DNA of 64,000 nucleotides from VRUE01 sp963715625 (GCA_963715625.1 OY970260.1:1364001-1428000); one strand, 5' to 3'. Positions 23,561-31,533 are shown, counted from the stretch's first letter. Notes: generated by a model from the sequence alone, not told the origin. Made by a program: numbers and translations.

Positions 23561-25144
23561 TCAGCAGCGGCGGTAGAGGACCCAGGACTCGTTGCGGGCG
23601 ACCTCGCGGAAGCCGGGGGGGACGGCGAGGCGGAGCCGGGTCGGGTCGCCGGGGTCGAGGATGAAGTTGTGGACGACGAAGGGCGAGGCCGGCTCGAGGT
23701 AGTAGCCGCGGCCGGATGAGTGCCCCTCGCCGGCGCTGACCATCTGGGTCGGGCGGATGTCGAGGTTGAAGGCGAGGCGGGGGACGGCGCGGTGGTTGGG
23801 GACCGCGATCGGGCCGCAGAGGGGCTCGGCGAAGGCGCCGGTGCCGGCGAGGCCGGTCAGGTCGCCCTCGATCCGTCCCTGGTCGGTGAGGTCGGCGTCG
23901 ACGCGGTGCAGGAGGTCGTACTGGTTTGGGCCCCAGGCGAGGAACATGAGGATGACGACGGCGGCGAACCCCTGCCAGGCACGCCGCCAGGGGTGGCCAG
24001 GCTCCAGCAGTCGCCAGCCGAGCAGCGCCAGGGCGGCGAAGATCGCCAGCACGGCGGCGGCCAGCATCGTGTAGCGGGGGAGGATCGCCAGGCCAGCGCA
24101 GGCAAGCATGGCGAAGGCGGCCAGGGCGAGCGCTGCGGCGGCGACGCCGATCGTGCTGCGGCGGCGCAGGAAGGCGAGCCCGAGCGCGACTCCGCCGAGG
24201 GCGCCGACCATGCCCGGCCACTGCAGGACCTCGCCGAGCCGGCGTGGGCCGTAGAGGACCAGGTCGACCGGGCCGGTCTGGCGGGCCAGCGTGTCGACGG
24301 TTTCGCGGGTGCCGGTGAACGAGTACGTGGGGCTGCCGGCAGTGATCCAATCGAACAAAGCCCAGAGGAGCGGGGCGGTGAGGGCGAGGGCCGCGAGTGC
24401 GATGCCTTGGGGGGAGAGGAGGGCACCCCTCGCCCGTCCAATCGCCGGCCTAATTAGGCCGGCGATTTGAGTATCCGCCCGGTCGAGGGGTGCCCTCCTC
24501 TCCTCACCGGGGGCGGGATGGCGGGGCGAGCGTCGAGCCCCGGCGGCCTCGTCTGGGACGGCGGAAGCTTTAGAAGCTTGTGGGGGAGCGAGGAGGAGAT
24601 AGGCGAGATAGGCGAGGGAGAAGAGCCAGGCCTCGGGACGTAGGAGGCCGGCTAGGGCCAGGAGGGCTAGGACTGGCCAGCCGGCGCGGGGCTTGCGGGT
24701 CTCTATAAGGAGGGCTCCTAGGCAGAGGGCGATGTAGGGGAGGTCGACGTAGGCGCGCAGGCCGTTGGAGAGGTAGGGGGCGCGGGAGAGGACGATCAGC
24801 GCGGCGACGGCGCCGACCGGGCGGTCGAACCAGAGCGCCCCGAGGCGGTAGACGAGGTAGCCGACCAGGCCGAGCGAGAGGTAGGCGACGATCATCGTCG
24901 CCTCGATCGCGCCGTCGCCGAGCGGCGTCGCGAGCAACCCGAAGAGCTCCGCCAGCGGGTGCGGCGTCGGCGCCAGCGGCGCGGCCATGTCGGGGCTGAG
25001 CCCGTGCGCCATTTCCCTCCCCCAGAGGAGCGCGTAGATCGTGTCGTAGTTGGGGAAGCCGACCGGGAAGAGGAGCAGCAGCGCCGCCGTGACGGCGGCG
25101 ACCCAGGCGATCGGCGCAAGCCAGCTGGAGACCCTCGATGGCAC
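23561..25144 (-). CDS. polytopic membrane protein, glycosyltransferase-like (unassigned)
   Basis: About 527 residues from GTG 25144 (the frame stays open to GTG 25222, but that part is palindrome). There are some ten to twelve hydrophobic helices and a soluble C-terminal domain ending VLYRRC. The first loop carries FPNYDTIYALLWGREMAHGL, and NGLRAYVDLPYIALCLGALL follows, a layout resembling GT-C type membrane glycosyltransferases; this is a weak assignment. Residues about 215-244 (ERRAPLDRADTQIAGLIRP region) are hydrophilic and encoded by a family E palindrome, interrupting the membrane part between helices. Confidence 0.7.
   Translation of the reverse strand: MPSRVSSWLAPIAWVAAVTAALLLLFPVGFPNYDTIYALLWGREMAHGLSPDMAAPLAPTPHPLAELFGLLATPLGDGAIEATMIVAYLSLGLVGYLVYRLGALWFDRPVGAVAALIVLSRAPYLSNGLRAYVDLPYIALCLGALLIETRKPRAGWPVLALLALAGLLRPEAWLFSLAYLAYLLLAPPQASKASAVPDEAAGARRSPRHPAPGEERRAPLDRADTQIAGLIRPAIGRARGALLSPQGIALAALALTAPLLWALFDWITAGSPTYSFTGTRETVDTLARQTGPVDLVLYGPRRLGEVLQWPGMVGALGGVALGLAFLRRRSTIGVAAAALALAAFAMLACAGLAILPRYTMLAAAVLAIFAALALLGWRLLEPGHPWRRAWQGFAAVVILMFLAWGPNQYDLLHRVDADLTDQGRIEGDLTGLAGTGAFAEPLCGPIAVPNHRAVPRLAFNLDIRPTQMVSAGEGHSSGRGYYLEPASPFVVHNFILDPGDPTRLRLAVPPGFREVARNESWVLYRRC
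24414..24502. repeat. palindrome family E, composite copy inside a coding region
   Basis: Outer arms GAGAGGAGGGCACCCCTCG (24414-24432) and its exact complement (24484-24502) enclose a perfect 28-bp palindrome (24440-24467) centred on CCTAATTAGG. The core differs from that at 3899-3926 only at one symmetrical base pair, and GAGTATCCGCC is shared in the same relative position (opposite orientation). The outer arms differ. The element is in frame with the membrane-protein gene. Confidence 0.9.
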
Positions 25145-25177
25145 CGGCGCACGGTATCCGCTGCCGCTCCCTGGGGG

Positions 25178-25223
25178 CGTGTCTGAGCTTATGCCCCCTA
25201 TACGGTGGTCAAGCTCAGACACG
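25178..25223. repeat. palindrome between membrane protein and dnaX
   Basis: Perfect 13-bp arms CGTGTCTGAGCTT (25178-25190) and AAGCTCAGACACG (25211-25223), lying in the divergent promoter region. It is 40 bases before the dnaX start. Confidence 0.8.
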
Positions 25224-25262
25224 TCTCCGGAGTTGGTGTGGCGCGGGGATACACTGGCCGCG

Positions 25263-27107
25263 GTGCCGCCGTCCAGCGACTCGATCTCCCTCTACCGCCG
25301 CCACCGGCCCGGCTCCTTCGACGAGGTGGTCGGCCAGCAGCACGTCGTCCGCACGCTGCGAAACGCGGTCGAGCAGGGCAAGGTCCACCACGCCTACCTA
25401 TTCGTCGGCTCGCGCGGGACCGGCAAGACCTCGATGGCGAAGATCCTCGCCCGCTCGCTCAACTGCGAGCGCGGCGGGCCGACCGTCGTCCCCTGCGGCG
25501 AGTGCGAATCGTGCACGACGATCGCCTCCGGTGTCTCGGTCGACGTGATCGAGATGGACGCCGCCTCCAACCGCTCCGTCGACGACGTCCGCGACCTGCG
25601 CGAGCGGGTCGCCTACGCTCCCACCGGCGGCCGCTGGAAGGTCTACATCCTCGACGAGGCGCACATGCTGACCAAGGAGGCCTGGAACGCCTTCCTGAAG
25701 ACGCTCGAGGAGCCGCCGCCCAACACCGTCTTCGTCCTCGCCACGACCGAGGCCCACAAGGTGATGCCGACGATCGCCGACCGCTGCCAGCGCTTCGATT
25801 TCCAGCGCCCTTCGCTGGAGCAGATCTCCGAGGTGCTGCAGCGGGTCGCGGCGGCGGAGGGGATCGAGGCCGAGGACGCCGCCGTGGCGATGATCGCCCG
25901 CTCGGCCTCGGGCAGCTTCCGCGATGCGCTTGGCACGCTGGACCAGCTGGTCTCCTACGGCGGCAGCCAGGTCAAGCTCGACGACGTGCTCGAGCTGCTG
26001 GGCGCGGCCGACGCCGAGCTCCTCTTCGAAGCGGTCGACGCGGTGATCGCCGAGGATCCCAAGGGCGTCCTGCTGGGCGTCGAGAAGATGGCCCGCTCCG
26101 GCCGCGACCCCGCCCAGTTCGCCCGCGACCTGCTGGCGCACCTGCGTCACCTGCTGGTGACGCAGACGGTCGGAGAGGTGCCCAACACCTTCGTGGTGAC
26201 CGCCACAGACGCCGACCGGCTGTCGGCGCAGGCAAGCTCGATCGGAGCGGCGACACTGGTCCGCACCATCGACGAGCTGGCGAACGCCCTCACCGCCGTC
26301 CGCGAGGGCGACGACGCCCGCATGGCCGTCGAGATCGCACTACTTAAGGCAGCTCGCCCAGATCTGGACCCCTCGACCGAGGGACTGCTCCGCAGGGTCG
26401 AGAAGCTGGAGCAACGAGGGGCGCCCGACTCGCCCGCGGGTCCTGTCGCTGCAGGGGACCCACCACCCCCTCCGGTCGCTAAAGCGTCCTCGGGGGCGGT
26501 TCCCCCTACAGCGCCACCCGCGGGAGAGTCGGCTTCGGCTGACGAGCTTGGATCCCAAGCGCCATCGGATGGTCCGGAGCGGCCCGAGTCTGAGGACCAA
26601 GCTGGAAATTCGGAGCGGGCTGAAGCTGAGCCGTCAGCCGAAGGCGCTTCTCCCGCGGGTGGCGCGGACTCGGGGGGGCCGAGAACGGAGGCGGAGCCCC
26701 CGCCCGCAGGCCCCCCCGAGGCCGTGACGGGCCCCGCGGGCCAGAACCCCCTCAGCTTGGAGGAGATTCATCGCACCTGGCCCGCCGTCCTCGACAAGCT
26801 TCGTGAGTCGAGTCCCGCTCTCGCCGCGACCTTCGATGGCGCCAGGCCCGTGAGCCTCGACGACGGGCTGACGATCGGGTTTCCGGGGGAGCTGACCTTC
26901 AACAAGAAGAAGGCCGAGACGCCGGAGAAGCGGGAGCTGATGGCCGACGCGATCGAGACCGTGCTCGGGGAGCGGGTGAAACCCACGTACGTGTTGCTGG
27001 ACGGAGAGGCCGCTCCAGCGGAGCCGAAAGCTTCCGAGGGCGAGATCGATCACGATGCGCTGGTGGAGAAGCTGAAGAGCGAGTTCGACGCGGAGGAGGT
27101 CGGTTAG
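25263..27107 (+). CDS. dnaX: DNA polymerase III subunit gamma/tau
   Basis: A 614-residue clamp-loader ATPase from GTG 25263. The N-terminal SLYRRHRPGSFDEVVGQQHV, Walker A GSRGTGKTSMAKIL, four Cys of the zinc module (CERGGPTVVPCGECESC), DEAH box LDEAHML and sensor ATTEAHKVMPTI are all present. Residues about 370-530 form a Pro/Glu/Ala-rich linker before a C-terminal tau-like domain (LSLEEIHRTWPAVLDKLRE). Part of the linker, residues about 390-421 (PAGPVAAGDPPPPPVAKASS), is encoded by a palindromic repeat found again, inverted, at 42.6 kb. It is followed without a gap by ybaB. Confidence 0.95.
   Translation: MPPSSDSISLYRRHRPGSFDEVVGQQHVVRTLRNAVEQGKVHHAYLFVGSRGTGKTSMAKILARSLNCERGGPTVVPCGECESCTTIASGVSVDVIEMDAASNRSVDDVRDLRERVAYAPTGGRWKVYILDEAHMLTKEAWNAFLKTLEEPPPNTVFVLATTEAHKVMPTIADRCQRFDFQRPSLEQISEVLQRVAAAEGIEAEDAAVAMIARSASGSFRDALGTLDQLVSYGGSQVKLDDVLELLGAADAELLFEAVDAVIAEDPKGVLLGVEKMARSGRDPAQFARDLLAHLRHLLVTQTVGEVPNTFVVTATDADRLSAQASSIGAATLVRTIDELANALTAVREGDDARMAVEIALLKAARPDLDPSTEGLLRRVEKLEQRGAPDSPAGPVAAGDPPPPPVAKASSGAVPPTAPPAGESASADELGSQAPSDGPERPESEDQAGNSERAEAEPSAEGASPAGGADSGGPRTEAEPPPAGPPEAVTGPAGQNPLSLEEIHRTWPAVLDKLRESSPALAATFDGARPVSLDDGLTIGFPGELTFNKKKAETPEKRELMADAIETVLGERVKPTYVLLDGEAAPAEPKASEGEIDHDALVEKLKSEFDAEEVG
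26432..26523. repeat. palindrome family G, in frame inside dnaX
   Basis: CCCGCGGGTCCTGTCGCTGC at the left is mirrored by GCGCCACCCGCGGG at the right, with an inner GGTCGCT-AA-AGCGTCC stem-loop and C-rich/G-rich flanks. The reverse complement of this roughly 90-bp unit is nearly repeated at 42646-42737. It encodes part of the DnaX linker. Confidence 0.85.
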
Positions 27108-27443
27108 GTGGCGAGAGGCGGAATGCCCGGGGGCTTCGACGTGAACGCCCTGATGAAGCAGGCGCAGAAGATGCAGGACGAGATGCTGCAGGCGCAGGAG
27201 AAGCTCAAGGACGAGGTGGTCGAGGCCAGCGCCGGCGGCGGCATGGTCAAGGTGAAGATGGGCGGCGACCTGACCCTGCGCGAGATCGTCATCGATCCCG
27301 AGGCGATCGATCCCGAGGACGCGGAGCTGCTCGCCGAGATGGTGCAGGCCGCGGTCAACGAGGGCCTGCGCGCCGCACAGCAGCTGGCGGAGTCCAAGAT
27401 GGGCGGGATCGCGGGAGGCCTCGGCGGCCTCCCCGGAATGTGA
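27108..27443 (+). CDS. ybaB: YbaB/EbfC nucleoid-associated protein
   Basis: A 111-residue protein from GTG 27108, directly abutting the dnaX stop. NALMKQAQKMQDEMLQAQEK and VEASAGGGMVKVKMGGDL, then IDPEAIDPEDAELLAEMV are the family core, which forms a dimeric tweezer that binds DNA. The Gly/Met-rich C-terminus is usual. dnaX-ybaB-recR is a conserved bacterial order, linking it to replication and repair. Confidence 0.95.
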   Translation: MARGGMPGGFDVNALMKQAQKMQDEMLQAQEKLKDEVVEASAGGGMVKVKMGGDLTLREIVIDPEAIDPEDAELLAEMVQAAVNEGLRAAQQLAESKMGGIAGGLGGLPGM

Positions 27444-27453
27444 GCCCGACGAG

Positions 27454-27502
27454 CTTCCGGTGCGCCTTTTCCCCCCCATACGGGGATAAAGCGCACCGGA
27501 AG
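27454..27502. repeat. palindrome family A, copy 2
   Basis: CTTCCGGTGCGC (27454-27465) pairs with GCGCACCGGAAG (27491-27502), continued inward by CTTTTCCCC/GGGGATAAAG. It has the same arms as 6612-6660 and lies 10 bases after the ybaB stop. Confidence 0.9.
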
Positions 27503-27514
27503 GGGATGTCTTGA

Positions 27515-27570
27515 GCGCCCAAATCGCCACGGTGACTTCCGGGTGCTCGAATCCGTGGCGATTTGGGCGC
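27515..27570. repeat. palindrome family B, copy 1
   Basis: Perfect 18-bp arms GCGCCCAAATCGCCACGG (27515-27532) and its complement (27553-27570), 20-base loop. It sits head-to-tail with a family A copy in the ybaB-recR gap and is related to the tandem pair at 33729-33859. Confidence 0.92.
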
Positions 27571-27581
27571 GAGGCGTTGCT

Positions 27582-28187
27582 ATGAGCGCGGAGGGACCGG
27601 CGCCGCTTGCTCGGCTCGTCGCGGAGCTCTCGCGACTGCCGGGGATCGGCCAGCGCACCGCGCAGCGCCTCGCCTTCCACATCCTCCGCGCCCCCGACGA
27701 GGAGGCGGCGGCGCTGGCGGCGGCGATAACCGAGGTGAAGGAGAAGGTCGGCCTCTGCGAGGAGTGCTTCAACCTCTCCGAGGGCCCGCGCTGCCGCATC
27801 TGCTCGGACCCCGGCCGCGACCGCACGACGATCTGCGTGGTCGAGGAGCCCGCCGACGTGATCCCGATCGAGCGCACCCACGAGTACCGGGGCCTCTACC
27901 ACGTGCTCGGCGGCGCCCTCTCGCCGATCGACGGCGTCGACGCCGAGGATCTCAAGGTCGCCGAGCTGCTGCGCCGGGTGGACGGCGGCGAGGTGCGCGA
28001 GGTGGTCCTCGCCACCAACCCGACCACCACCGGCGAGGCGACCGCCCTGCACATAGCCGAGCGGTTGCGCGGCGGCGGCGTCACCGTGACCCGGCTCGCC
28101 AGCGGTCTCCCGGTCGGGGCCGACCTCGAGCACGCCGACGAGGTCACCCTGGGCAAGGCCTTCGCCGGCCGCCGTAGCCTCGACTGA
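27582..28187 (+). CDS. recR: recombination mediator RecR
   Basis: A 201-residue protein. LARLVAELSRLPGIGQRTAQ is the N-terminal helix-hairpin-helix, CEECFNLSEGPRCRIC the four-Cys zinc finger near residues 57-72, and the Toprim domain follows with VVEEPADVIPIERTHEYRG and ATNPTTTGEATALHI. With RecO (and RecF) it loads RecA at gaps. The start at ATG 27582 matches family length; the gap from ybaB is filled by two palindromes. Confidence 0.96.
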   Translation: MSAEGPAPLARLVAELSRLPGIGQRTAQRLAFHILRAPDEEAAALAAAITEVKEKVGLCEECFNLSEGPRCRICSDPGRDRTTICVVEEPADVIPIERTHEYRGLYHVLGGALSPIDGVDAEDLKVAELLRRVDGGEVREVVLATNPTTTGEATALHIAERLRGGGVTVTRLASGLPVGADLEHADEVTLGKAFAGRRSLD

Positions 28188-28215
28188 TACCGGAGAAACG
28201 GAAACCACCCTCGCG

Positions 28216-28258
28216 GTGCAACGTTTTACGGCTCTCCTGGGACCACAAAACGTTGCAC
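28216..28258. repeat. palindrome family C, copy 2
   Basis: GTGCAACGTTTT (28216-28227) pairs with AAAACGTTGCAC (28247-28258); the inner part (ACGGCT...ACC) is imperfect. It is 28 bases after recR. Confidence 0.82.
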
Positions 28259-28285
28259 GTCCTTCGATTAGCCCAGAAACCACGC

Positions 28286-28330
28286 GGTGCAACGTTTTAC
28301 GGCCCTCACAGGACCGTAAAACGTTGCACC
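28286..28330. repeat. palindrome family C, copy 3
   Basis: The 21-bp arms (28286-28306 and 28310-28330, one mismatch) enclose a CAC loop, starting GGTGCAACGTTTTACGG. It is tandem to copy 2 (70-bp period) and similar at 17 of 19 arm positions to the copy at 14640. The rest of the 28188-28454 gap shows nothing else. Confidence 0.88.
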
Positions 28331-28454
28331 TGACTGGGGGAGGGCGGGGGACGGGGGCGGCGGGCCCGACGGACGATTTGCCTAGACGCATGTCAGCCCG
28401 CAAATAGCGATCTTTTGCGTCCTGGCGTCCGTTGCGTGCGGCAAGGTCTTCCCC

Positions 28455-29171
28455 GTGGCGACGCGGGCGAACAACGGTGCCGGAGGCGAGTCCCCGGCGG
28501 GCCAGGTCGTTCGCGAGGTTTCCGGGCTGCAGGCCGCGCTGCTGGCCAGGCTGCGCGAGGAGATGCGCGACGGCGACGCGACGCCGTTCGCCGACGCGGC
28601 GCAGAAGCTGGCCGAGGAGTTCGGCTCGGTCGCTGCCACCGCGGTCGCGGCGGTGTCGGCCCAGCAGGCGCCCGCGCCGGGGGTGGCGCTCGACGAGCAT
28701 GCCAGCCTCTTTCAGCCCGGCCACATGCGCCGCCGCCTCGAGCAGCTGATCGAGACCAACAAGCGCTACGGACACCCCTTCGGACTGGCTGTCTTCGACG
28801 TCGACGGTCCCGGCGCTCGCGACGGCGAGCCCGACGGCGGCCAGGAGACGATGCTCATCGTGGTCGGGGCGGCCCTGCGAGACAGCGTCCGCCTCGTCGA
28901 CGAGACGTTCCGCCTCGAGGAGGACGCGCTCTGCGTCCTGGCACCGAACCAGACCACGGTCGAGGGCGTGCAGATGGCCGAGCGGCTGCTGCGGATGCTC
29001 GATGAGCTGGAGGCGGCGGGGGGGTTGCGGATCGGCATCTCGGTGGGCGTCGTCGCCTGCCCCGAGCACGGCACCGACGCCGAGGAGCTGCTGCGCAAGG
29101 CCGACGAGGCGATGTGGCGCGCCCGCTCCCTGGGCCAGCCCGTAGGCGTCGGCACCCTGCAAGATCGCTGA
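28455..29171 (+). CDS. degenerate GGDEF-domain protein
   Basis: A 238-residue soluble protein from GTG 28455. The C-terminal 160 residues follow the GGDEF fold (PFGLAVFDVDGPGARDG, ETMLIVVGAALRDSVRLVDE, RIGISVGVVACPEHG, LLRKADEAMWRARSLGQ), but the GGDEF signature itself is replaced by LEEDA, so diguanylate cyclase activity is not expected. The DxLTGLxNR region is also missing. It may act as a c-di-GMP or protein-binding domain. It lies 104 bases before an MlrA-like MerR regulator on the same strand. Confidence 0.8.
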   Translation: MATRANNGAGGESPAGQVVREVSGLQAALLARLREEMRDGDATPFADAAQKLAEEFGSVAATAVAAVSAQQAPAPGVALDEHASLFQPGHMRRRLEQLIETNKRYGHPFGLAVFDVDGPGARDGEPDGGQETMLIVVGAALRDSVRLVDETFRLEEDALCVLAPNQTTVEGVQMAERLLRMLDELEAAGGLRIGISVGVVACPEHGTDAEELLRKADEAMWRARSLGQPVGVGTLQDR

Positions 29172-29275
29172 CAGATTCCGTAAATCCGTCCATAACTTGC
29201 GTAAACCTGGATTTCGGGTGGGAGAATGCCGATGTCCGGCGAACACCGCTGGGCAAGCCGAGGAACCGATCTGAG

Positions 29276-30115
29276 ATGCCGGGAATAAGAACCAACGCAG
29301 CCGCGGAAGTGCTCGGGGTCAGCCCCAACACCCTGCGCAGCTGGGAGCGCCGCTACGGCTATCCGACGCCGAAGCGCACGGTGGGCAACCACCGCAACTA
29401 CGAGCTGGTCGAGCTGCAGACCCTGCGCGACGCCCTCGCCCAGACCGGCAACATCTCCTCGGCGATCGAGCTGGCGCGCCAGCGCCAGGCGGCGCCGGCC
29501 AGCGACGGCAACCTGCTTGCCGCCCTGCAGAGCTTCGACGAGGAAGCCGCCGACCGCGCGGTCGAGGAGAGCCTCGCCCTGCGCCCGCTCGAGCGCACCG
29601 TCGAGGAGCTTCTGCTTCCCGCCGTCGACCGACTCGCCGCCGACCCCGAGGCCGAGGCCGAGCTGGAGTTCGCCTCGCGCTGGGCGACCGGCTGGCTGCA
29701 CGGCGCCCGCCGCCTCGCCTCTGCCGCCTCCCGCCCCGCCGGGATCCTGCTGCTCGACTCGAGCCGCGGCTCCGACGCCGAGGCGGTCCACGCGCAGGCG
29801 CTCGACCTCACCCTTCGCCGCGCCGGCTTCCGCGTGCTGATGCTCTCCAACGAGCTCGGCGACGAGCGCCTCGCTCGCGCTCTCCGGGCCCTCGACCCGA
29901 CTGCGATCGTCCTCTGCGGCCCCGGCGCCGACACCGCGAGCGCGGTCAAGCTGGTCCGCAAGATCCGCGAGGCCGGCTTCGACGCACCCCTCTTCGGCTT
30001 CCGAGCCACCGGCCTGATCGGCGACGCGGTCCCCTCCGCTGGCGCCACCCCGAGCGAAGTGACCGGGATGCTCAACGCAGACCTGCGCCGCCGCGCCGCG
30101 CAGGCCTTCGCCTAG
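29276..30115 (+). CDS. MerR-family regulator with a B12-binding-like C-terminal domain (MlrA/CarH type)
   Basis: A 279-residue protein. The N-terminal NAAAEVLGVSPNTLRSWERR and YGYPTPKRTVGNHRNYEL are the MerR winged-helix DNA-binding domain. The middle is a helical domain and the end is a Rossmann-like cobalamin-binding fold. The B12-ligating DxHxxG motif is absent (LLLDSSRGSDAEAVHAQAL stands there), so, as in MlrA of E. coli, it probably does not bind B12. The gene order GGDEF-like then MerR suggests they function together. The ATG at 29276 starts MPGIRTN. Confidence 0.82.
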   Translation: MPGIRTNAAAEVLGVSPNTLRSWERRYGYPTPKRTVGNHRNYELVELQTLRDALAQTGNISSAIELARQRQAAPASDGNLLAALQSFDEEAADRAVEESLALRPLERTVEELLLPAVDRLAADPEAEAELEFASRWATGWLHGARRLASAASRPAGILLLDSSRGSDAEAVHAQALDLTLRRAGFRVLMLSNELGDERLARALRALDPTAIVLCGPGADTASAVKLVRKIREAGFDAPLFGFRATGLIGDAVPSAGATPSEVTGMLNADLRRRAAQAFA

Positions 30116-30129
30116 TTCAATTTCGCCAG

Positions 30130-30173
30130 TAGCTGATGGAATTTCCGTCATTAGCTGACGGATTTGCCATCAT
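30130..30173. promoter_or_regulatory. tandem 22-bp operator repeats before a DUF4143 ATPase
   Basis: Two head-to-tail 22-bp units, TAGCTGATGGAATTTCCGTC-AT (30130-30151) and TAGCTGACGGATTTGCCATC-AT (30152-30173), each contain a partial palindrome TGAYGG...CCRTCA. They end 7 bases before the ATG at 30180 in AT-rich DNA. The spacing of two helical turns suggests cooperative binding of a dimeric regulator. Confidence 0.75.
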
Positions 30174-30179
30174 TGACCG

Positions 30180-31415
30180 ATGATCGAGCGACACGCAAGC
30201 AGGCTCGTCCTCGAAGCGGCGGGCGACTCGCGCGTCGTGATGCTCGTCGGGCCCCGCCAGGCCGGCAAGACGACCCTGGTCAAGGAGCTCGCCGGCGGTG
30301 AGTTGCCGATGTCCTACGTCACCCTCGACGAGGCGGGCCCTCGCCGGGCCGCGGTCGAGGATCCGGTCGGATTCGTCGCCGGCCTCGAGCGGCCGGTTGC
30401 AATCGACGAGGTGCAGCGGGCGCCGGAGATCCTGCTGGAGATCAAGCGCATCGTCGACAACGACCCTCGTCCCGGCCAGTTCTTCCTCACCGGCTCGGCC
30501 AGGGTTCTCTCCCTGCCCAAGGTCGCCGATGCGCTGGTCGGCCGAGTGGAGACCGTGGCGCTCTGGCCGTTGTCGGAGGCCGAGGTCGCCGGCGGCAGCG
30601 GTGGCCTCGTCGATGCGCTCTTCGCCGGCGCGCCGCCCGACATCCAGGACGCGCCCATCGGCGGCAATGCATGGCTCGATCGCGCCCTCGCCGGTGGGTT
30701 GCCCGAGGCGCGGGAAAGGCCCGAGGGGGCGCGCCGCGATGCCTGGTTCGCCTCCTATCTGGAGACCCTGATCGAGCGGGACGTCCGGGACCTTGCCGAG
30801 ATCCGTGCTCTCGATGAGGTTCCCGGGCTGCTGACCATGATTGCCGCCCGTGCGACAAGTCCGCTCAACGTCGCCTCGCTGGCCAGCGAGATGCGGATCT
30901 CGGAAGCCTCGGCCCGTCGTTACCTGGCGCTGCTGGACGAGATCTTCGTCGTGCTCCGAGTTCCCGCCTGGCGGCGAAACGTCGGCCGACGTTCCACAGC
31001 CGCCCCGAAGTACCAGCTTACGGACTCAGGTCTGGCCGCCCATCTGTTGGATCTCAACCGCGACAGGCTGGCCAGGGAAGAGGCGCAGGCGGGAGGCCTG
31101 TTCGAGACGTTCGTGCGGATGGAGTTCGTCAAGCAGGCCACCTGGAGCGCCTCGCGCCCAAGAGTCATGCATTTCCGAAGCCGGGGGGGGCGCCGGGAGG
31201 TCGATGCCGTGCTGGAGCGACGTGGGGGCCAGCTTGTAGGGGTCGAGATGAAGACCTCCGCAACTCCCTCGCCGCGTGATTTCCTGGGATTGGAAGAGCT
31301 TCGCGAAGATCGCGGCGATGACTTCGTCGCCGGCGTTCTCGTCCACGCGGGAGAGCGAACCGTTCCCTTCGGCGACCGGCTGTGGGCGTTGCCCGTGCCG
31401 GCGCTATGGGACTAG
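30180..31415 (+). CDS. AAA ATPase with DUF4143 (nuclease-fold C-terminal domain)
   Basis: A 411-residue protein of the AAA_14-DUF4143 type. Walker A is GPRQAGKTTLVKEL near residues 24-37, Walker B PVAIDEVQRAPEIL, and the sensor region FFLTGSARVLSLP. A winged-helix stretch (NVASLASEMRISEASARRYL) follows. The C-terminal domain has a PD-(D/E)xK-like array EVDAVLER and VGVEMKTS that could be a nuclease or DNA-binding remnant. The biological role of the family is not established; links to mobile DNA and toxin-like modules are suspected. Tandem operators lie directly upstream. It is related to the gene at 45439 (about the same length and domain order). Confidence 0.87.
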   Translation: MIERHASRLVLEAAGDSRVVMLVGPRQAGKTTLVKELAGGELPMSYVTLDEAGPRRAAVEDPVGFVAGLERPVAIDEVQRAPEILLEIKRIVDNDPRPGQFFLTGSARVLSLPKVADALVGRVETVALWPLSEAEVAGGSGGLVDALFAGAPPDIQDAPIGGNAWLDRALAGGLPEARERPEGARRDAWFASYLETLIERDVRDLAEIRALDEVPGLLTMIAARATSPLNVASLASEMRISEASARRYLALLDEIFVVLRVPAWRRNVGRRSTAAPKYQLTDSGLAAHLLDLNRDRLAREEAQAGGLFETFVRMEFVKQATWSASRPRVMHFRSRGGRREVDAVLERRGGQLVGVEMKTSATPSPRDFLGLEELREDRGDDFVAGVLVHAGERTVPFGDRLWALPVPALWD

Positions 31416-31468
31416 CGTCGCCGGGGCAGCTTTTCACCGCGACGCGATCCCCTCCGCCGTCAAGCGAA

Positions 31469-31502
31469 AACCGGCACGGAGCCCGTGGGCTTCGTGCCGG
31501 TT
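31469..31502 (-). terminator. terminator after pstS
   Basis: The hairpin AACCGGCACGGAGCC / GGCTTCGTGCCGGTT is followed, on the minus strand, by TTTTCGCTTG. It lies 31 bases past the pstS stop and could also stop the converging ATPase transcript. Confidence 0.75.
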
Positions 31503-31533
31503 CGTTGCGCTTCCCTGTTTGCGCACCCCTGCC

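Noticed and set aside
25144..25222. Upstream GTG start (25222) for the large membrane protein
   Set aside because: The extra 26 residues would be encoded by the palindrome and its spacer; the GTG at 25144 directly precedes the first membrane helix.
3862..28330. Palindromes as ordinary Rho-independent terminators
   Set aside because: They lack T-tracts, several lie inside reading frames or between co-transcribed genes, and the same arms recur at unrelated loci. Some may still affect transcription, but that does not explain their spread.
26634..29246. 870-codon open frame antisense to dnaX, ybaB, recR and the GGDEF gene
   Set aside because: It spans several well-defined genes on the other strand and has no domain or ribosome-binding site; long antisense frames are expected at this GC content.
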